Source: Desmodesmus armatus (lineage: Eukaryota; Chlorophyta; Chlorophyceae; Sphaeropleales; Scenedesmaceae). From it: DNA of 64,000 nt. Shown here one piece after another: positions 39,801-51,350 of the stretch (the stretch's first letter is position 1; each line of letters starts with the position of its first letter). Made by a program: the position numbers and the translations under genes. The DNA is taken from positions 806,001-870,000 of the forward strand of contig VIIQ02000002.1 in the NCBI GenBank assembly GCA_007449985.2, written 5' to 3'. A model generated the notes under the pieces. It was not told where the DNA came from, ran no database searches, and saw only the letters and a list, made by a program, of their open reading frames with translations.

Positions 39801-42405
39801 GTCTTGTCAGCATACATGCCGGCTGCCACATCAGTGTTGCCCTGCCCCCCAGGCCCCCACCTGTACACCACCAGCCACAGCTCGTATCCCCCCAGCCATG
39901 CAATGCGCCTGAGCAGCACGTCCAAAACCACCACCAGCCTGCTGGACAGGTCTGACGCCTCACGCACATCTCCTCCATAGAACGCAATGGCCTCAGCATT
40001 CTCCCTGCAGGGCAGTGTGGCCAGTTCAGGTGGTTTCGATCAGCAAAGAGCATTGTGCACAGAGCAGAATGGTGTCTGCTTGTAGAACAGTCGCAGACCA
40101 AGCATCCTGTGGCCAGTTCAGGTGCTGGTTGCAGAGCAGGCTGGTGGTGAGAGGCTATCGGTGCACTTTCATGCTGAGCTAGGAGCGAGAGGGTGAGCAG
40201 GGCTTCCATGGCGAGATGCGGTGGGAAACCGCACGCAAGCATGCATGCATGCTCACTGTGCACGTTCTGCCGACCTGTGAACACCGCTTTGATGGAGTTC
40301 ACAAAGCATACCAAACAAACAGCCAGCCGTCCACCAATCACCTTAGCCGCACCAGTCCAAAGCGCAGGTCTGCCTCGAGCCGCAGCAGCTTCTGCTTGAG
40401 GCGTGTGAGGGGCGCCCCAAACACCGCTGCTGTCCCGAAGGTGCCCAGCAGCGCATAGCTGAGCAGGAACACCACCAGCTTGGGAGAGATGGACCACAGT
40501 ACACCTGGAGCCAGGGGGATAAGGCAGACACAGGGGGGCACGGGCATGGAGAATGGGGCAGCACAGCAAACACACCTAGCTGTGGTGACGCAGTAAATTT
40601 TTGGCTTGCTGTTCCATGGCATGCTACCGACGGTGACTCCATAATGTGCATCACCGTAGCCGCCAGTGTTATCAGCTGCAGGGGCACCGGGTCAGTCACA
40701 GAAGTGGCACACATGCATCCCCACTGACTTTCCCTGTGTTGCCCACCTGCAAATGCCGCGCAGTTGAGTGTCTTGCGCACCAGCAGCAGCACCAGGGCCA
40801 CACTCGTCTGCACGTAGTTGGACACGTCCATTGTGATCCTCTGATCAGGATTATCCACTTGAGCTGATGCATCACTTAGCCCCGCCACCACCCCTGCACC
40901 ACCAGCAGCTCCCCCCGGGCCCTGCAAGGCTAGCCTAGGTGCCGCTGCTGAAGAATCCGGACTTTGTTGCTGCTGCCGCTGGTTGTAACCATGATCCGTG
41001 CTGGCCAGCAACGGCAGCGTGTCCTGCATGTCCTGCAGGCCGTGCTGCTGCCTGGCATCGAAGCTGCTGGCTCTCCGGCTGCCTCCGTCTCCTGAAGTGC
41101 TGGACAGCCGTGCCACAGCAGTCCTGCCAGGCTGTGCTGAGTCCACACTGCCCCTGAGCGTCCGCAGCTTGAGCGGGGAATGCGTCCCATTCCCGCCGCC
41201 ACTGGGTGTGCTGGACCCCAGCATGCTGCTGCCAATGTTACTGCTGCTGCGCGCAAGGGCGTTGGTGAGGTGCGCTTGCTGGGCTGCTGCGGCTGCGGCT
41301 GCTGCTGCGGCTGAGGGTGTGGATGAGGACTGCAGCAGGTGTGAACTGGCGGCATGCCCCACAGCAGCAGCCACGGCCTGGTCCTCGGGACCCGCCTCTG
41401 TGCCCTCTGTGCCTCGTGCCAGCTGCAGGAAACAGGACAGCACAGCAAGCCCAGGGTGTCCAGGTTGGTGAGTTCAGTCAGCATCTTCACACTGAACATG
41501 CGCATATGCCTGAAAATGTCAACACATGCACGCAGTGCTGGCAGCTGCTACAGTCCCGCTGCTTCTGCCTGTGCTGGGGGTGCAGTGGGCTGCACACAAG
41601 CAGGCTGAAGACAGCCCAGCTCATATACATGCAACGCTCCACATATCACCCAGACTCCCACCCACCCCCTGCTCTCCTGCAGCCGCGCACCTGCATGTGG
41701 AAGTATGCCTTGTTGGTGGTGTATGCTGTGATGAAAGCCTGGGTCAGGTGTGTGCGCCACACAGCCACCATGCGCTTTTCAGCGTATGACTCCAGGGAGC
41801 GGATGGGAGCAAAGAGGCAGATGATGACAACAAACTCCCACACAGCAGCCATCCACGCAGCTGGCAGGGCGAGTGATCACGGGTGGAGGGCAGAAACAGA
41901 GGGAGGGAGCATGCATGTCAGCACTTGAGGCATGGGTGGTGGTTGCAGACAAGGAACAGAGCTTAATTATCAGCTGTACTGCATGTCACACTATGTCGCC
42001 ATCTGCCTCCCGGCCTCGCCTCCCCCTTCTCCTGCTGCTGGTCACTTCAAGTCAAACCCCTGCTGCGGTTCCGTCTGCACTGGGGACCTGCCGTACCTTT
42101 GTTTTTCTCCGACAGGGCTGTGCTGAAGTGCTTCTGTGCATACGAGACCCTGACTGCTATCAGGGTGTGCAGGACAGCCAGGCCCACACAGACACCAACA
42201 TAGCGCAGGGCCTGGAACCTGGTGTGGCCTGCACATGAGAGATCAATCAGTTTCGATTGCACAGGCCAGGCTGAGGCGGTGATGTGGTACCACCCTCAGC
42301 AAATTCAGCCTGATAGAGGCTGCTGGTCTTCTCACCCACAAACCAGGGCCGCGCCACCTGCCACCAGATGGGCAGAGCATCACGCAGGCGTAGCTGTGGC
42401 GCCAT
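36869..42405 (-). CDS. ABC transporter, D-family-like half transporter (ABC_membrane_2 type)
   Basis: A half-size ABC transporter of the ABCD/SbmA-like group, whose members move fatty acyl-CoAs or related substrates. Exons on the minus strand: 42405-42294, 42228-42097, 41860-41691, 41422-40747, 40504-40342, 40004-39861, 39497-39416, 39166-38635, 38083-37956 and 37633-36869; about 967 aa, all in phase. The membrane domain has segments such as YVGVCVGLAVLHTLIAV, WEFVVIICLFAPI, LVVFLLSYALLGTF and the family loop DNPDQRITMDV. ENAEAIAFYGGD corresponds to the EEIAFY motif. The ATPase has Walker A MGPSGCGKSS, Q-loop FLPQKPFMPLG, signature LSLGEQQR, Walker B LLAFLDEATAALD and switch VGHR. A Ser/Ala/Gln-rich insertion of about 180 residues precedes DNPDQRI, and a second one of about 80 residues follows the Q-loop. 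The start at 42405 gives no obvious transit peptide, so plastid, peroxisomal or other location is open; an upstream exon may be missing. Confidence 0.88.
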
Positions 42406-43053
42406 GCCGCTGTTGGATTTCCCAGTGCTGCTGGCCAAGCAAGCACAGACAGTGCCTGAAGGCTTAGAAACCCCTGATGCGCTGCCAAGGTTTGGTCTCG
42501 ACTACCCTGCGTGCCCTTGGTGACGCTGGTGACTGGGGCACCCCATTGGAGACCTTCCCTAGCTCAATGGGTGAAGATGGTGAACTTACTCAGGGTGCAC
42601 ACCCCACGTAGAGCATAGAGCAAAATTCCAACATTGATGGTGATGTGCCACTGATATTCAGTTGTGTCTTGGTCCCAGATCACAACTGCCAATTTGTCAC
42701 AGCACTGGTGAGCAGTGCTGGCACAGCAAGGTCGTCGAAATCCACGCCTTCAATTGTTGTATGTTTGTTCAACTACTTTCAAGGGGAGCCTCCAGCCAGT
42801 CCCACCACAACTGCCCACTGATCGCCTTGTGCATTCCCACCTTGTGCATTCCCACCTGCAGTTGAATACTACCTTTGCCGCAACAGGCGACAAAAGCTGC
42901 ATAGCAACGATACACGTCCCAAACTAAGTCACCAGGGGAGCGTGCTGGGAGTGGCAGAACTCCTGCTCTCAGTTCAGGCCAAAAACAGTGATCACAGGGC
43001 CATGCTTTGAGCTAGCAGTGGCCTTGCATGGGGAGGGCAGGGGCTAAGCAGCC
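42406..43053. promoter_or_regulatory. Divergent interval between ABC transporter and AP-4 mu genes
   Basis: About 650 bp that should contain both promoters and possibly an unrecognised first exon of the ABC transporter. No repeat or clear core promoter element is seen. Confidence 0.4.
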
Positions 43054-46000
43054 ATGATCAGCCAGTTTTTCATCCTCTCACCGAGAGGGGATGTCATCAT
43101 CAGGAGGGACTACTTGGGGAACGTGCCAAAGGTACGCCGGTGCTTCATGGTGTTCAGTCCTCCTCCTGACTCGGACATGACGTGTTGCAACCCCTTGCTG
43201 GCTCCTACATGACCATTCATTACTGCAAGGGCGTTCATCAGCTCATACATCAGTACTCCACATGCTAGCATGCCTGACACACGTACTGCGCATGCATTGG
43301 GTGTGACCATGCAGACCAGCTCAGAAACCTTCTTCCGCACAAGCAAGTTCTACAAGTCTGGCGACGAAGCTCCCCCTGTGTTCATCGTTGATGGCGTTTC
43401 ATACCTCAGCTTCAAGGTACACACAGCAGCAGCAGTGCTGAGGTGCACCCTGCAACAGCCCGCCTGAACCTGTACACAGCAGTTGCGCACAGCCGACCAA
43501 CTGCGAAAGAGTGTGGTCAAGCAGGCAGCAGCTCTTACCTCAAGCTGCAGCATGCAGCAGTGGCGTCTGGCGGCCAACAGGCCGACCATAGCATTGCGGA
43601 GTTTGCACGCTCCCAGCGGCACATAGGGCCCCTGGTTGCTGCGCATACTGCTTAAGCAATGGGGTTCGTAAGCCACTTTGGCTGCCGCATACCAGGTGCT
43701 GCGAAACAGTTGCAGCAGTGAGCAGCCGCACAGCAGTAGCTCCTGTCAACCATATGGTCTCAGTGCGGCCCACCCAGACACCACTTGCAGACAGCTTGGT
43801 GCTCCAGCAGCCGAGTGCATCACCACTTGTGTGTTGCTGTCGTGATGATGTGCAGGATGGTGGTGTGCAGCTGGTGGCAACCACGCGTGACAACGTGTCA
43901 CCCTCCTTTGTGCTGGAGTTCTTGAAGCGCATCAGCATCATCATAAAGGTAGGTCAGAAGCTGGAGGAGGGGGGGGGGGGTATCAGCAGTTGGGGGAGGC
44001 AGCAGCAGGAGGGGGTGTGAGGTGTAGGCTCAAACACGCCCTGCTGTGCAGCCTAGAGGTGTAGGCAGTGCTTTTGCATTGAAGGATGCTGCACAAACTG
44101 GCAACAGCAATAATGGTGGCAAGTTGTGTGCCAACACACGTGCCTGTTCTATCTGTGCAGGACTACTGTGGCAGTGTGAGTGAGGAGGCCATTCGCAAGA
44201 ACTTCCCGCTGATATATGAGCTGCTGGATGAGGCGGTGGACTATGGGCTGCCGCAAAACACCTCAACAGAGGCACTCAAGACATTCGTCATGAACAAACC
44301 CACAGTGGTCGCGCCGGTGAGGGGGGAGGGGGGGGGGGGAGAGGGAGGGGAGGGGGGAGAGGATGTCCGGACCTGCCGCACAACACAGCACAGCAGTACG
44401 CACAACAGTGCTGCACTGCATTGTCACAGACCATTGGGAATTGTACGGCTCTGTGCTGCTGATGGGCTGTGAATCCCCCTCCAGTAAAGCATGGAGGTGG
44501 GGTGCTGGGCAAGGGTGGATGACTCATGAAATGAATCGAGTAGTCCGATAGTTGGTGGCACGTCCTGCCGGCAAGGCTGTGATGGCTATCTGTGGCATCA
44601 AAGGCCAGCCATGCCTGCTCCCTCACTGATGTAAAGACCAGCCTGGGTGGGCACCTGCAGCAACAAAGCAGCACACTGCTGTATGTTTAAGGTTAGCATG
44701 TCTGTACCCAGCACAGCATATTTGTGTGATGTGCTGTATGCGCAGGTGTCTGCAAAGCCGTTGTTTGGTGGGCTCAGCAAAGGCCCCACTGGTGTGTTCA
44801 AGAGCGTGCTGGACACCACGCGCGCTGACGGCAAGCACCGTGACGAGATCTACGTGGATGTGGTGGAGCGGCTCAGCGCCACCTTCAATGCAGCAGGCAA
44901 CCTGGTCAGCTGCCAGGTCGACGGGGCCATACAGGTGCGACTGGGCGGATGTTGGAGGGGGGGTATTGAAGGGAGGGTGGGGTGGGCCCGGGTGCTTGAG
45001 GGTGTGCATGGGCCATTTGTGTGTTTTTGGGGGGGGGGAGCAGGAGCAGCATTTGCTGTTCCTGCTCGGCCACAGCATCCTGCAACCAGTTCCCGCAGTG
45101 CAAGTTGCTCTGCGGCAGAGCTAGATGAGTTGCTGGAGCTGTTGTTTGGCGTAAAAGAGTGATGGTCGACCTCTCTGCCTCCCGTCCCCCTTCCAACTGA
45201 AGAGCTCCCTTGCAGCCAAGCACGAGATCCCTAAATTTTGGTGTCTTGCCCCCCTCTCCCTGCCCTCACTTGGTGGTCCACCCGCCCCCCCTTTTGCAGG
45301 TGAAGAGCTACCTTGCTGGCAACCCCCAAATCAAGATCAAGCTCAACGACGACCTGCTCATCACGCGGCGAGACGGCAGCAGTGGGCCTGGCTTTGGTGG
45401 TCGTGGTGGCTACGGGGGCGGCTTCAGCAGCGGAGACTATGCGGCAGACAGCCTCGTCATACTTGAGGACGCTAACTTCCACGAGGTGCCCCGGGAATAA
45501 CATTGCTGTGATCTTTTGGACCTTTGTGTGAATTATGTTCACCAATGCGTGTGGATGGGAGAGGGAGGGAGGGAGGGAGGGAAAAAACGAAGGGGGGCCT
45601 GGTAAGAAGGAGGAAGTGTTTGTCAGGGAGGAGGCAGGGATGCAGGGCATACAGTTTCAGGGCTGCAATGTGGAGCAGCACCGCTTGGCTTGTGCTGTTG
45701 TGGGGTAGCAATTGGCTGCTCCCTGGACTACTTACCGCCCTGCTTTGCTCCCCTGACGCCCAGTGTGTGATTGCGTCTTGGCCCCACCCCCTCATGTGCC
45801 CCTCCGAGGTGCAGATATGGCTGTCAGTGCGTACACATCGCTGCCCCTGTGTGCCTCTCTGTGTCTTGATCTTCGGCACATGCTGGTTGTTGCCGCTCCC
45901 CCCCCCCCCTCCCCCCCAGGTTGCTGACCTCACCATGTTTGAGTCGGAGCGCAGCATCACCCTGGTGCCACCAGACGGGGAGTTTGCGCTGGCCAACTAC

Positions 46001-47387
46001 CGCACCAGCCACGGCATACGGCCACCCTTCAGAGTCAGCATAGGCACAGAGCCAGACGCAGCCAGCGATCACAAGGTGAGCGCAGCAGATAAATCTGGGG
46101 GAAGAGAGGCCGCCAGGCCACTCGTGGCGTGGAGGGCAGAGGGACGAGTGAGATTTGTCGAGGGGCAGAGGGGAAAGTGGCTTGGAGGGTGGCGGGAGGA
46201 GGGGGGAGGTGGAGGCATGCACGGTGCCTGTCAAGCTGACACTCATCCTGAACATGACTTTGGCCTATCTTCACAGGATGCCAACAAGTGGACCTCGTCA
46301 CAATGTCAACAATGGTCTCAACGCACTGGTTCGCACATCCATCCACTGACTCACTCGCTCACTGACTCACTCACTCATTCACTCACTCACTCACTCCCTG
46401 GCTGATGCAGGCCATGGTGCGTATCCGGTTGTGGGCCGACATCCCCCTGGACAAGGCTGCCTCAGGGCTGGAGGTGGAGATCCCCCTGCCAGCACACGTG
46501 ACCCGTGTGCACTGCGAGGTGGACCAGCCGGGGGCAGCAGCACTGCAGGTACGACGGCAGGCCCTGCCTCCGGGAGGCCACTGCTGCTGTGGCATGATCG
46601 GCTGCTGCGGGTGGACCTAGCCCACACTGCCACACTGCCACACGTTGCCGCTCAGCCGTTTGCAACGTCATTCGAATTGCCCGCCAAATTCCCGTGGAGG
46701 GCAGTTTGAATGACGTCGCATTGGCCGAGAGGCAACATGTGGCGGTGCGGGCTAGGACCGCAGCTTTGGGGGCTGTCAACAGCAAGGGCTTGGGGGAGGG
46801 AAAGATTGTCTTACAGACCTGTGCACATGCGATAGACTACTTGCAGGCAGGCGCGTAATAACATCATGCCTATGGTGGCTACTGCCTGGCCCATGAGTAA
46901 CAACAGCCTTCATCCCTCGTCTGCTTTGGTTGCATGCGTGTGAGGCCCTGTGATCACCCAGCAATGCTGTGTCTACCGCCATGCTGTGCTCGGCTGTCAT
47001 GTGTTTCCTTTCCTTGGTTAGTAGACGAAGGTTCAGCAATGTTTCCTGAGCTAAATTGTGGTCCTGTCCAACATCCATTTTCCCCTATCGTTCTCTCTGC
47101 AGGGCTACGAGTACAATGAAAAGACGCACATGCTCAGGTACCGCTTCAAGAAGGTAGTGGGTGGCTCCGACCTCAACCTGCGCTCCCGGCTGACGCTGTC
47201 AAAGCCGTACGGTGCATCACTGCGCACCGAGGTGGGCCCTGTCAACCTGAAGTTCACCATCCCCATGTACAGTGCCAGCCGCATCAGCCTCAAGTACCTG
47301 CAGATACTGAGGAAAGACAGGAACTACAACCCGCAGCGCTGGGTGCGCTACGTCACAAGCAGCAACAGCTACACGTTCAGGACGTGA
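43054..47387 (+). CDS. AP4M: AP-4 adaptor complex, mu subunit
   Basis: The medium chain of the AP-4 coat, which picks cargo carrying tyrosine-type signals at the trans-Golgi. Exons: 43054-43131, 43315-43416, 43856-43948, 44161-44316, 44746-44934, 45300-45485, 45920-46075, 46411-46548 and 47103-47387; 460 aa, every intron in phase 0. The start [20 protein letters not shown] and [19 protein letters not shown] are typical of AP-4 mu. The longin-like N-domain includes [20 protein letters not shown] and [20 protein letters not shown]. The mu-homology domain follows, with [30 protein letters not shown], a Gly-rich [10 protein letters not shown] loop, [13 protein letters not shown] [30 protein letters not shown] and the terminal [18 protein letters not shown]. 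Length matches plant AP-4 mu. Confidence 0.95.
45557..45592. repeat. (GGGA)n simple repeat
   Basis: A purine-rich GGGA run just after exon 6 of the AP-4 mu gene, inside intron 45486-45919. The same intron ends in a long C-rich polypyrimidine tract. Confidence 0.8.
46344..46397. repeat. (ACTC)n microsatellite
   Basis: An imperfect ACTC/ACTG tetranucleotide run directly upstream of the acceptor at 46409-46410 in the AP-4 mu gene. It probably also supplies the polypyrimidine tract of that intron. Confidence 0.85.
46638..46745. repeat. Foldback (imperfect inverted repeat) in AP-4 mu intron
   Basis: Two arms of about 45 bp (46638-46683 and 46698-46745) are imperfect inverted copies around a short AT-rich loop. 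The best-matched core is ACGTCATTC on the left and GAATGACGT on the right. It could be a small foldback MITE remnant or a hairpin; no target-site duplication is evident. Confidence 0.55.
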
Positions 47388-49216
47388 CACCGCGCCAGCA
47401 GCTGCTGCGGTCGCAGCGGCAGAGGTGTGGAGTGGGGCTGGGTGCCCTCTGCGTCACCAGCAGCAACAGCTGCATTGCTGCACAGGACTAGGTGTCCTGT
47501 CCTGGGTCCAGGCAGCCAGTGTCACCAGCAGCAGGGGTGGCAGTGGTGTGGTGTCTGCTGCAGAGCAGTGGTGTCGCAGGGGGGAGGGCAAGAGCAGCGA
47601 CTGGCAGTTGTTGAGTTCTCCTGGCCTGACAGTAAGCCAGTAACAGGCAGGCAGTGCATGTGCAGTCGGCAGCATCCAAGGTGGTTGTGGGGCACAATTG
47701 GGTCTGCCCTTTTGCGTTTGCTGTGGCCACCCTCTTACTGCAACATCGTGGGCCATTGTGCACGCGCACTGTTGCTTGGTTTGAAGGGCTGCAAGCCTTG
47801 CCCGCTGGGCTGTGAGAGAGGCTGCGGCAAGGGAGTGCTAACAGCAGCAGGCTGCCTACACCCTGTGGGGTTGTCAATTCATTGATCTGCTTGCATGGCA
47901 GGTATCTTTTGATGCTGCTGTACATGTTGGTTGGTTCAGCGGCAGGCATCTTGGTTGTTCTGCTGTAGCAGTCTATGCAGGTCACATTGCAACCTGCCCT
48001 TTGTTGTTCAGGATGTGCACAGTGCTTCGATGGTTGCTCCTTGTGATGCAGTTGCAATGCAGCAGGGAGTTCATCGCTGTCTGGGCGAGTGAACGGAAGG
48101 CAGGGCTGCCGGCGTACCCTTGCGGACGGATTGGGCAGCTAGCCATTCCCAAGTTCGCTTGTGTTTTTGTGCGTTGTGTGTAGCGCGCAAGCACACAACG
48201 CCTAGGTCAGCCCTGGCTGCAGTTGTGAGCCGGCGCCACTCACAACTGCAACATTGCAGACAGTAGCTACGTTGGCACGGGCACCTCTGAAGCAGCAGAT
48301 CAGTGACTCACATTGGCTGGATTGGTGGTGGTGCAGTCACACATGTGATCAAGTTCTTCTCTACCGTACCAGTGCCAATTTGGCATCCGACAGCAGGCAG
48401 ATTCGAAGGGCTGCTTACTAAGCACAGTCCCCCATGGGGCTGCTTACATTATAAGGGAGCTGGCCAGCTCAGCAGAGCTGGCTTTGCAGCTGAATGCGCT
48501 CCACCCCCATGTAAGCACACACTGTCAATGAGCATGCATTCACATCTATACATGCTGCACCACCCGTTGGTTGGCTGCGGTTGCTTGAGGCATGTTCAGT
48601 GTGCAGGCTGGCAGGGGCTGACCGTTGAGATCAATCATGCCAGTCAGTCGGGTGTGTGCCAGTTGGTGCTGTAGCACACAAAGGAGGTGAAAGGGTTATG
48701 AGGGCTGTGCATGTGAGTAGACACACCGGCGCCTCACCCACAGCTTTCAAAAGAGTTATTTCAGTACCAATACCAAAAAAGTTTTACAGCACTTTTCAAT
48801 ACCAATGTGCAGCAAGAGCAAACCAGCTTGTCTCGCGTTGTCACAGTTGCGCAGTGTGGCGGGATGCGCGATCCGGTGCATAAGCACATGACTAAGGTGT
48901 CGTACTTGCATTCTCTTACCGACGAAATGCATTGTCGGTGTCTGCACCAATACGGGTGCAGGTTGCAGGCAACCAGTGAGACCCACAAAGCCCTACTGAC
49001 AGCTGTTGCAGCTGGATTCTGTCAATTGCTTGCTCTCAGACGCCTGCTGCTGCGCTTGCATTTGATTGTTGTCTACTGCCTGCTGCCCAGTACAATTGTT
49101 TGCGGGCAGGGTGACTCCACAAGAAGGATACAAGAAGTGTATACAAGTATTCTATTTCAATTTATTGACATATTTGTCGCATTCGCCGCTGCCTCGTGCT
49201 CCTGCGTCAGGCCAAC
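47388..49216. other. Intergenic interval, AP-4 mu to first secreted-protein gene
   Basis: About 1.8 kb with the AP-4 mu 3' UTR and the 5' flank of the secreted-protein gene. The last 70 bp before the start are AT-rich (TCTATTTCAATTTATTGACA). Short open frames have no family or splice support. Confidence 0.45.
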
Positions 49217-51350
49217 ATGGCCCGCAGTAGGCAGGCATTGCTTCTGCTCGCGCTGACCGCATTCCTTGCCGTAAACGCGCAAACAAACTTTGTGAAGAGC
49301 CCAGAGACGTCGCAAGACATCGAACTCAGCAAAGCGGTGCCTAGTCCAGTGGCTGAGAAAAAGGTTACCCCACCAGTGCAGGCAGGTGATGACAAGAAGA
49401 ATGTGCAGACCCCACCAGTAAAGGCAGCTGATAAGAATGCGGCTGCCGTGGTGGAGACCCCGCCAGTGCATCCAGGGAATGACAGCTCTGTTGAGACAGC
49501 AGCACTGTGGCACAAGGCAGTGAAGCTCGGCAAGTGCATCTTCAAGGGCAAGCTGGTGGCCTGCAAGGATAAGGATGAAGATGAAGAGTACAGCAAGTAA
49601 GTGAAGAACGGTTCAACCGGATCGGATCCTCGTTGCCTAGTTGCCTGGTTGATGAGATTGCCAAAGACTGTAAGCTGCAGGGACAGCGCGTCAGCAAAAA
49701 AGCCTTACGGCCTTGTTGGTGCAATGCAATACACCTGCACAACTATAGCAGGTGCTTGTGCAGCACAGCTGCATTGGGGTTGTGTCAGCCGACTCATTCA
49801 CACACAACCCACTCCTTGACTGGGTAGTGAGTGTCTCCTTGATTGGTGCATCGCATGTGAGCATGCATGTGTTTGCACACGACGCAGCAGCAGGAGCCAA
49901 GGTTGCCACACAAAACAAACCACAGCACTTTACCATCCAACACAGCGAACCACAGCATGGCACAGCACACCATCCTCACTGGCCGGGCAAGGCACAGCAC
50001 AAAGCAATGCAGCATTCGTACGCATTCTCATTGTGTTTGTCATCCCACCTGCCACCCTGCAGGGGCGCTTACGGCGCTTACGGCAAGTCCAAGGACAAGA
50101 AGTATGGCTCCTCCAAGGACACCAGCACCAAGAAGAAGCAGGCCTACAAGCACGAGGAGGAATCCAAGCCCAAAAACACATACAGCAAGAGCAAGTCACA
50201 GTACGGCAAGGACACAGCTGACAAGGACACTGACTATGATGAGGAGCCCAGCAGTGGTGACTCCAGCAGTGGTGACAGCAGCAGTGGTGAGAGCAGCAGT
50301 GGCAGTGGTGACTACGTGCAGCCCAGCAAGCCAAAGAAGAGCGGCAGCAAGAGCAAGCACCACAAGAACAGCCACAGCAAGAGCACATACAAGGAGGAGG
50401 AGAAGGAGGAGGAGGAGTACACAACCGAGGATAAGCCTGAGGAAGAGACCTACGAGGAGCCAGAAAAGAAGGATACCTACAAGCACAGCACCAAGAAGTC
50501 CCACAAGAGCAAGGACACTAAGAAGTCCGAAGAGGAAGAGGAGGAGTACACAGGCGAGGACAAGCCCAGCTACAAGGAGGACAAGCCTGCACACAAGGAC
50601 ACTAAGAAGCCTTCATACAAGGACGACACCAGCGGGGATAAGGATGACACCACCGGCAAGGACAACACCAGTGGGGAGAAGGACTTCGAGAAAGACAGTA
50701 AGGAGGAGGAAGAGGACTACTGGACCCCCAAGCCTGTAAAGCACAAGAACAGGCGCCACCGCAAGGACAAGTCCCACTCCAAGCACTCCAAGCAGGCTAA
50801 GAACGACTACTCCACCTACAAGCCTCAGCCCGAGGACGACACCTCCTCCACCTACAAGCAGCCGCACAAGAAGAGCTACAGCCACTCCAAGAAGCCGCAC
50901 AAGACCGACAGCGGCGACGAGTACAACAAAAAGGAGGACCACAAGAAGCTCAAGCACAGCAACAACCTCAAGTATGATGAGGGAGACAGCAGCTACGAGG
51001 CTCCTAGTGGATCTCCCCCAGCCGGCTACAGCAAGTCTAAGTCTAAGCCCCCCACCACCGGTTATCCCCCCAAGCCCGACAGCAAGGCATACACAAAGGA
51101 CCCTGACACTGAGACCGAGACTGATTATGACCTTGATGTGGAGGAGGAGACTGGTGAGGGATACTCTGGGGACGGCAAGGGAGACAGTAAGGTGGAAGCA
51201 AACAGTGCAGAGGCAGCAGCAGAGGGGGAGACAGGGGAGTATTATGATGACCTGGGGTCGGGCATCAAGACTGCCGCTAAGGGCAAGGCCAAGGCCACGG
51301 CTGCAACCAAGAAGGCCACTGCAGCCAAGCCTGCTGCGAAGAAGGCATGA
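49217..51350 (+). CDS. Secreted Lys/Ser/Glu/Tyr-rich protein with two-cysteine motif (paralog 1)
   Basis: I do not recognise this family. Two exons, 49217-49596 and 50063-51350, joined in phase 2, give 555 aa. Residues 1-21 (MARSRQALLLLALTAFLAVN...) are a clear signal peptide, likely cut at VNAQ. The sequence then has three spaced TPPV units (residues about 51, 65 and 81). Residues 97-117 hold the motif LW.KAVK.GKCI..K.KLVACK with two cysteines, which the next gene shares. Exon 2 codes for about 430 residues of charged low complexity: Lys/Ser/Tyr blocks (SKSKDKKYGSSKD), a (SSGD/E) run, acidic EEEE clusters and many THR/LYS-TYR units. The last 35 residues are Lys/Ala-rich like a histone H1 tail (KTAAKGKAKATAATKK). 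No membrane segment follows. A role in the cell wall or extracellular matrix is inference. Confidence 0.85.
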
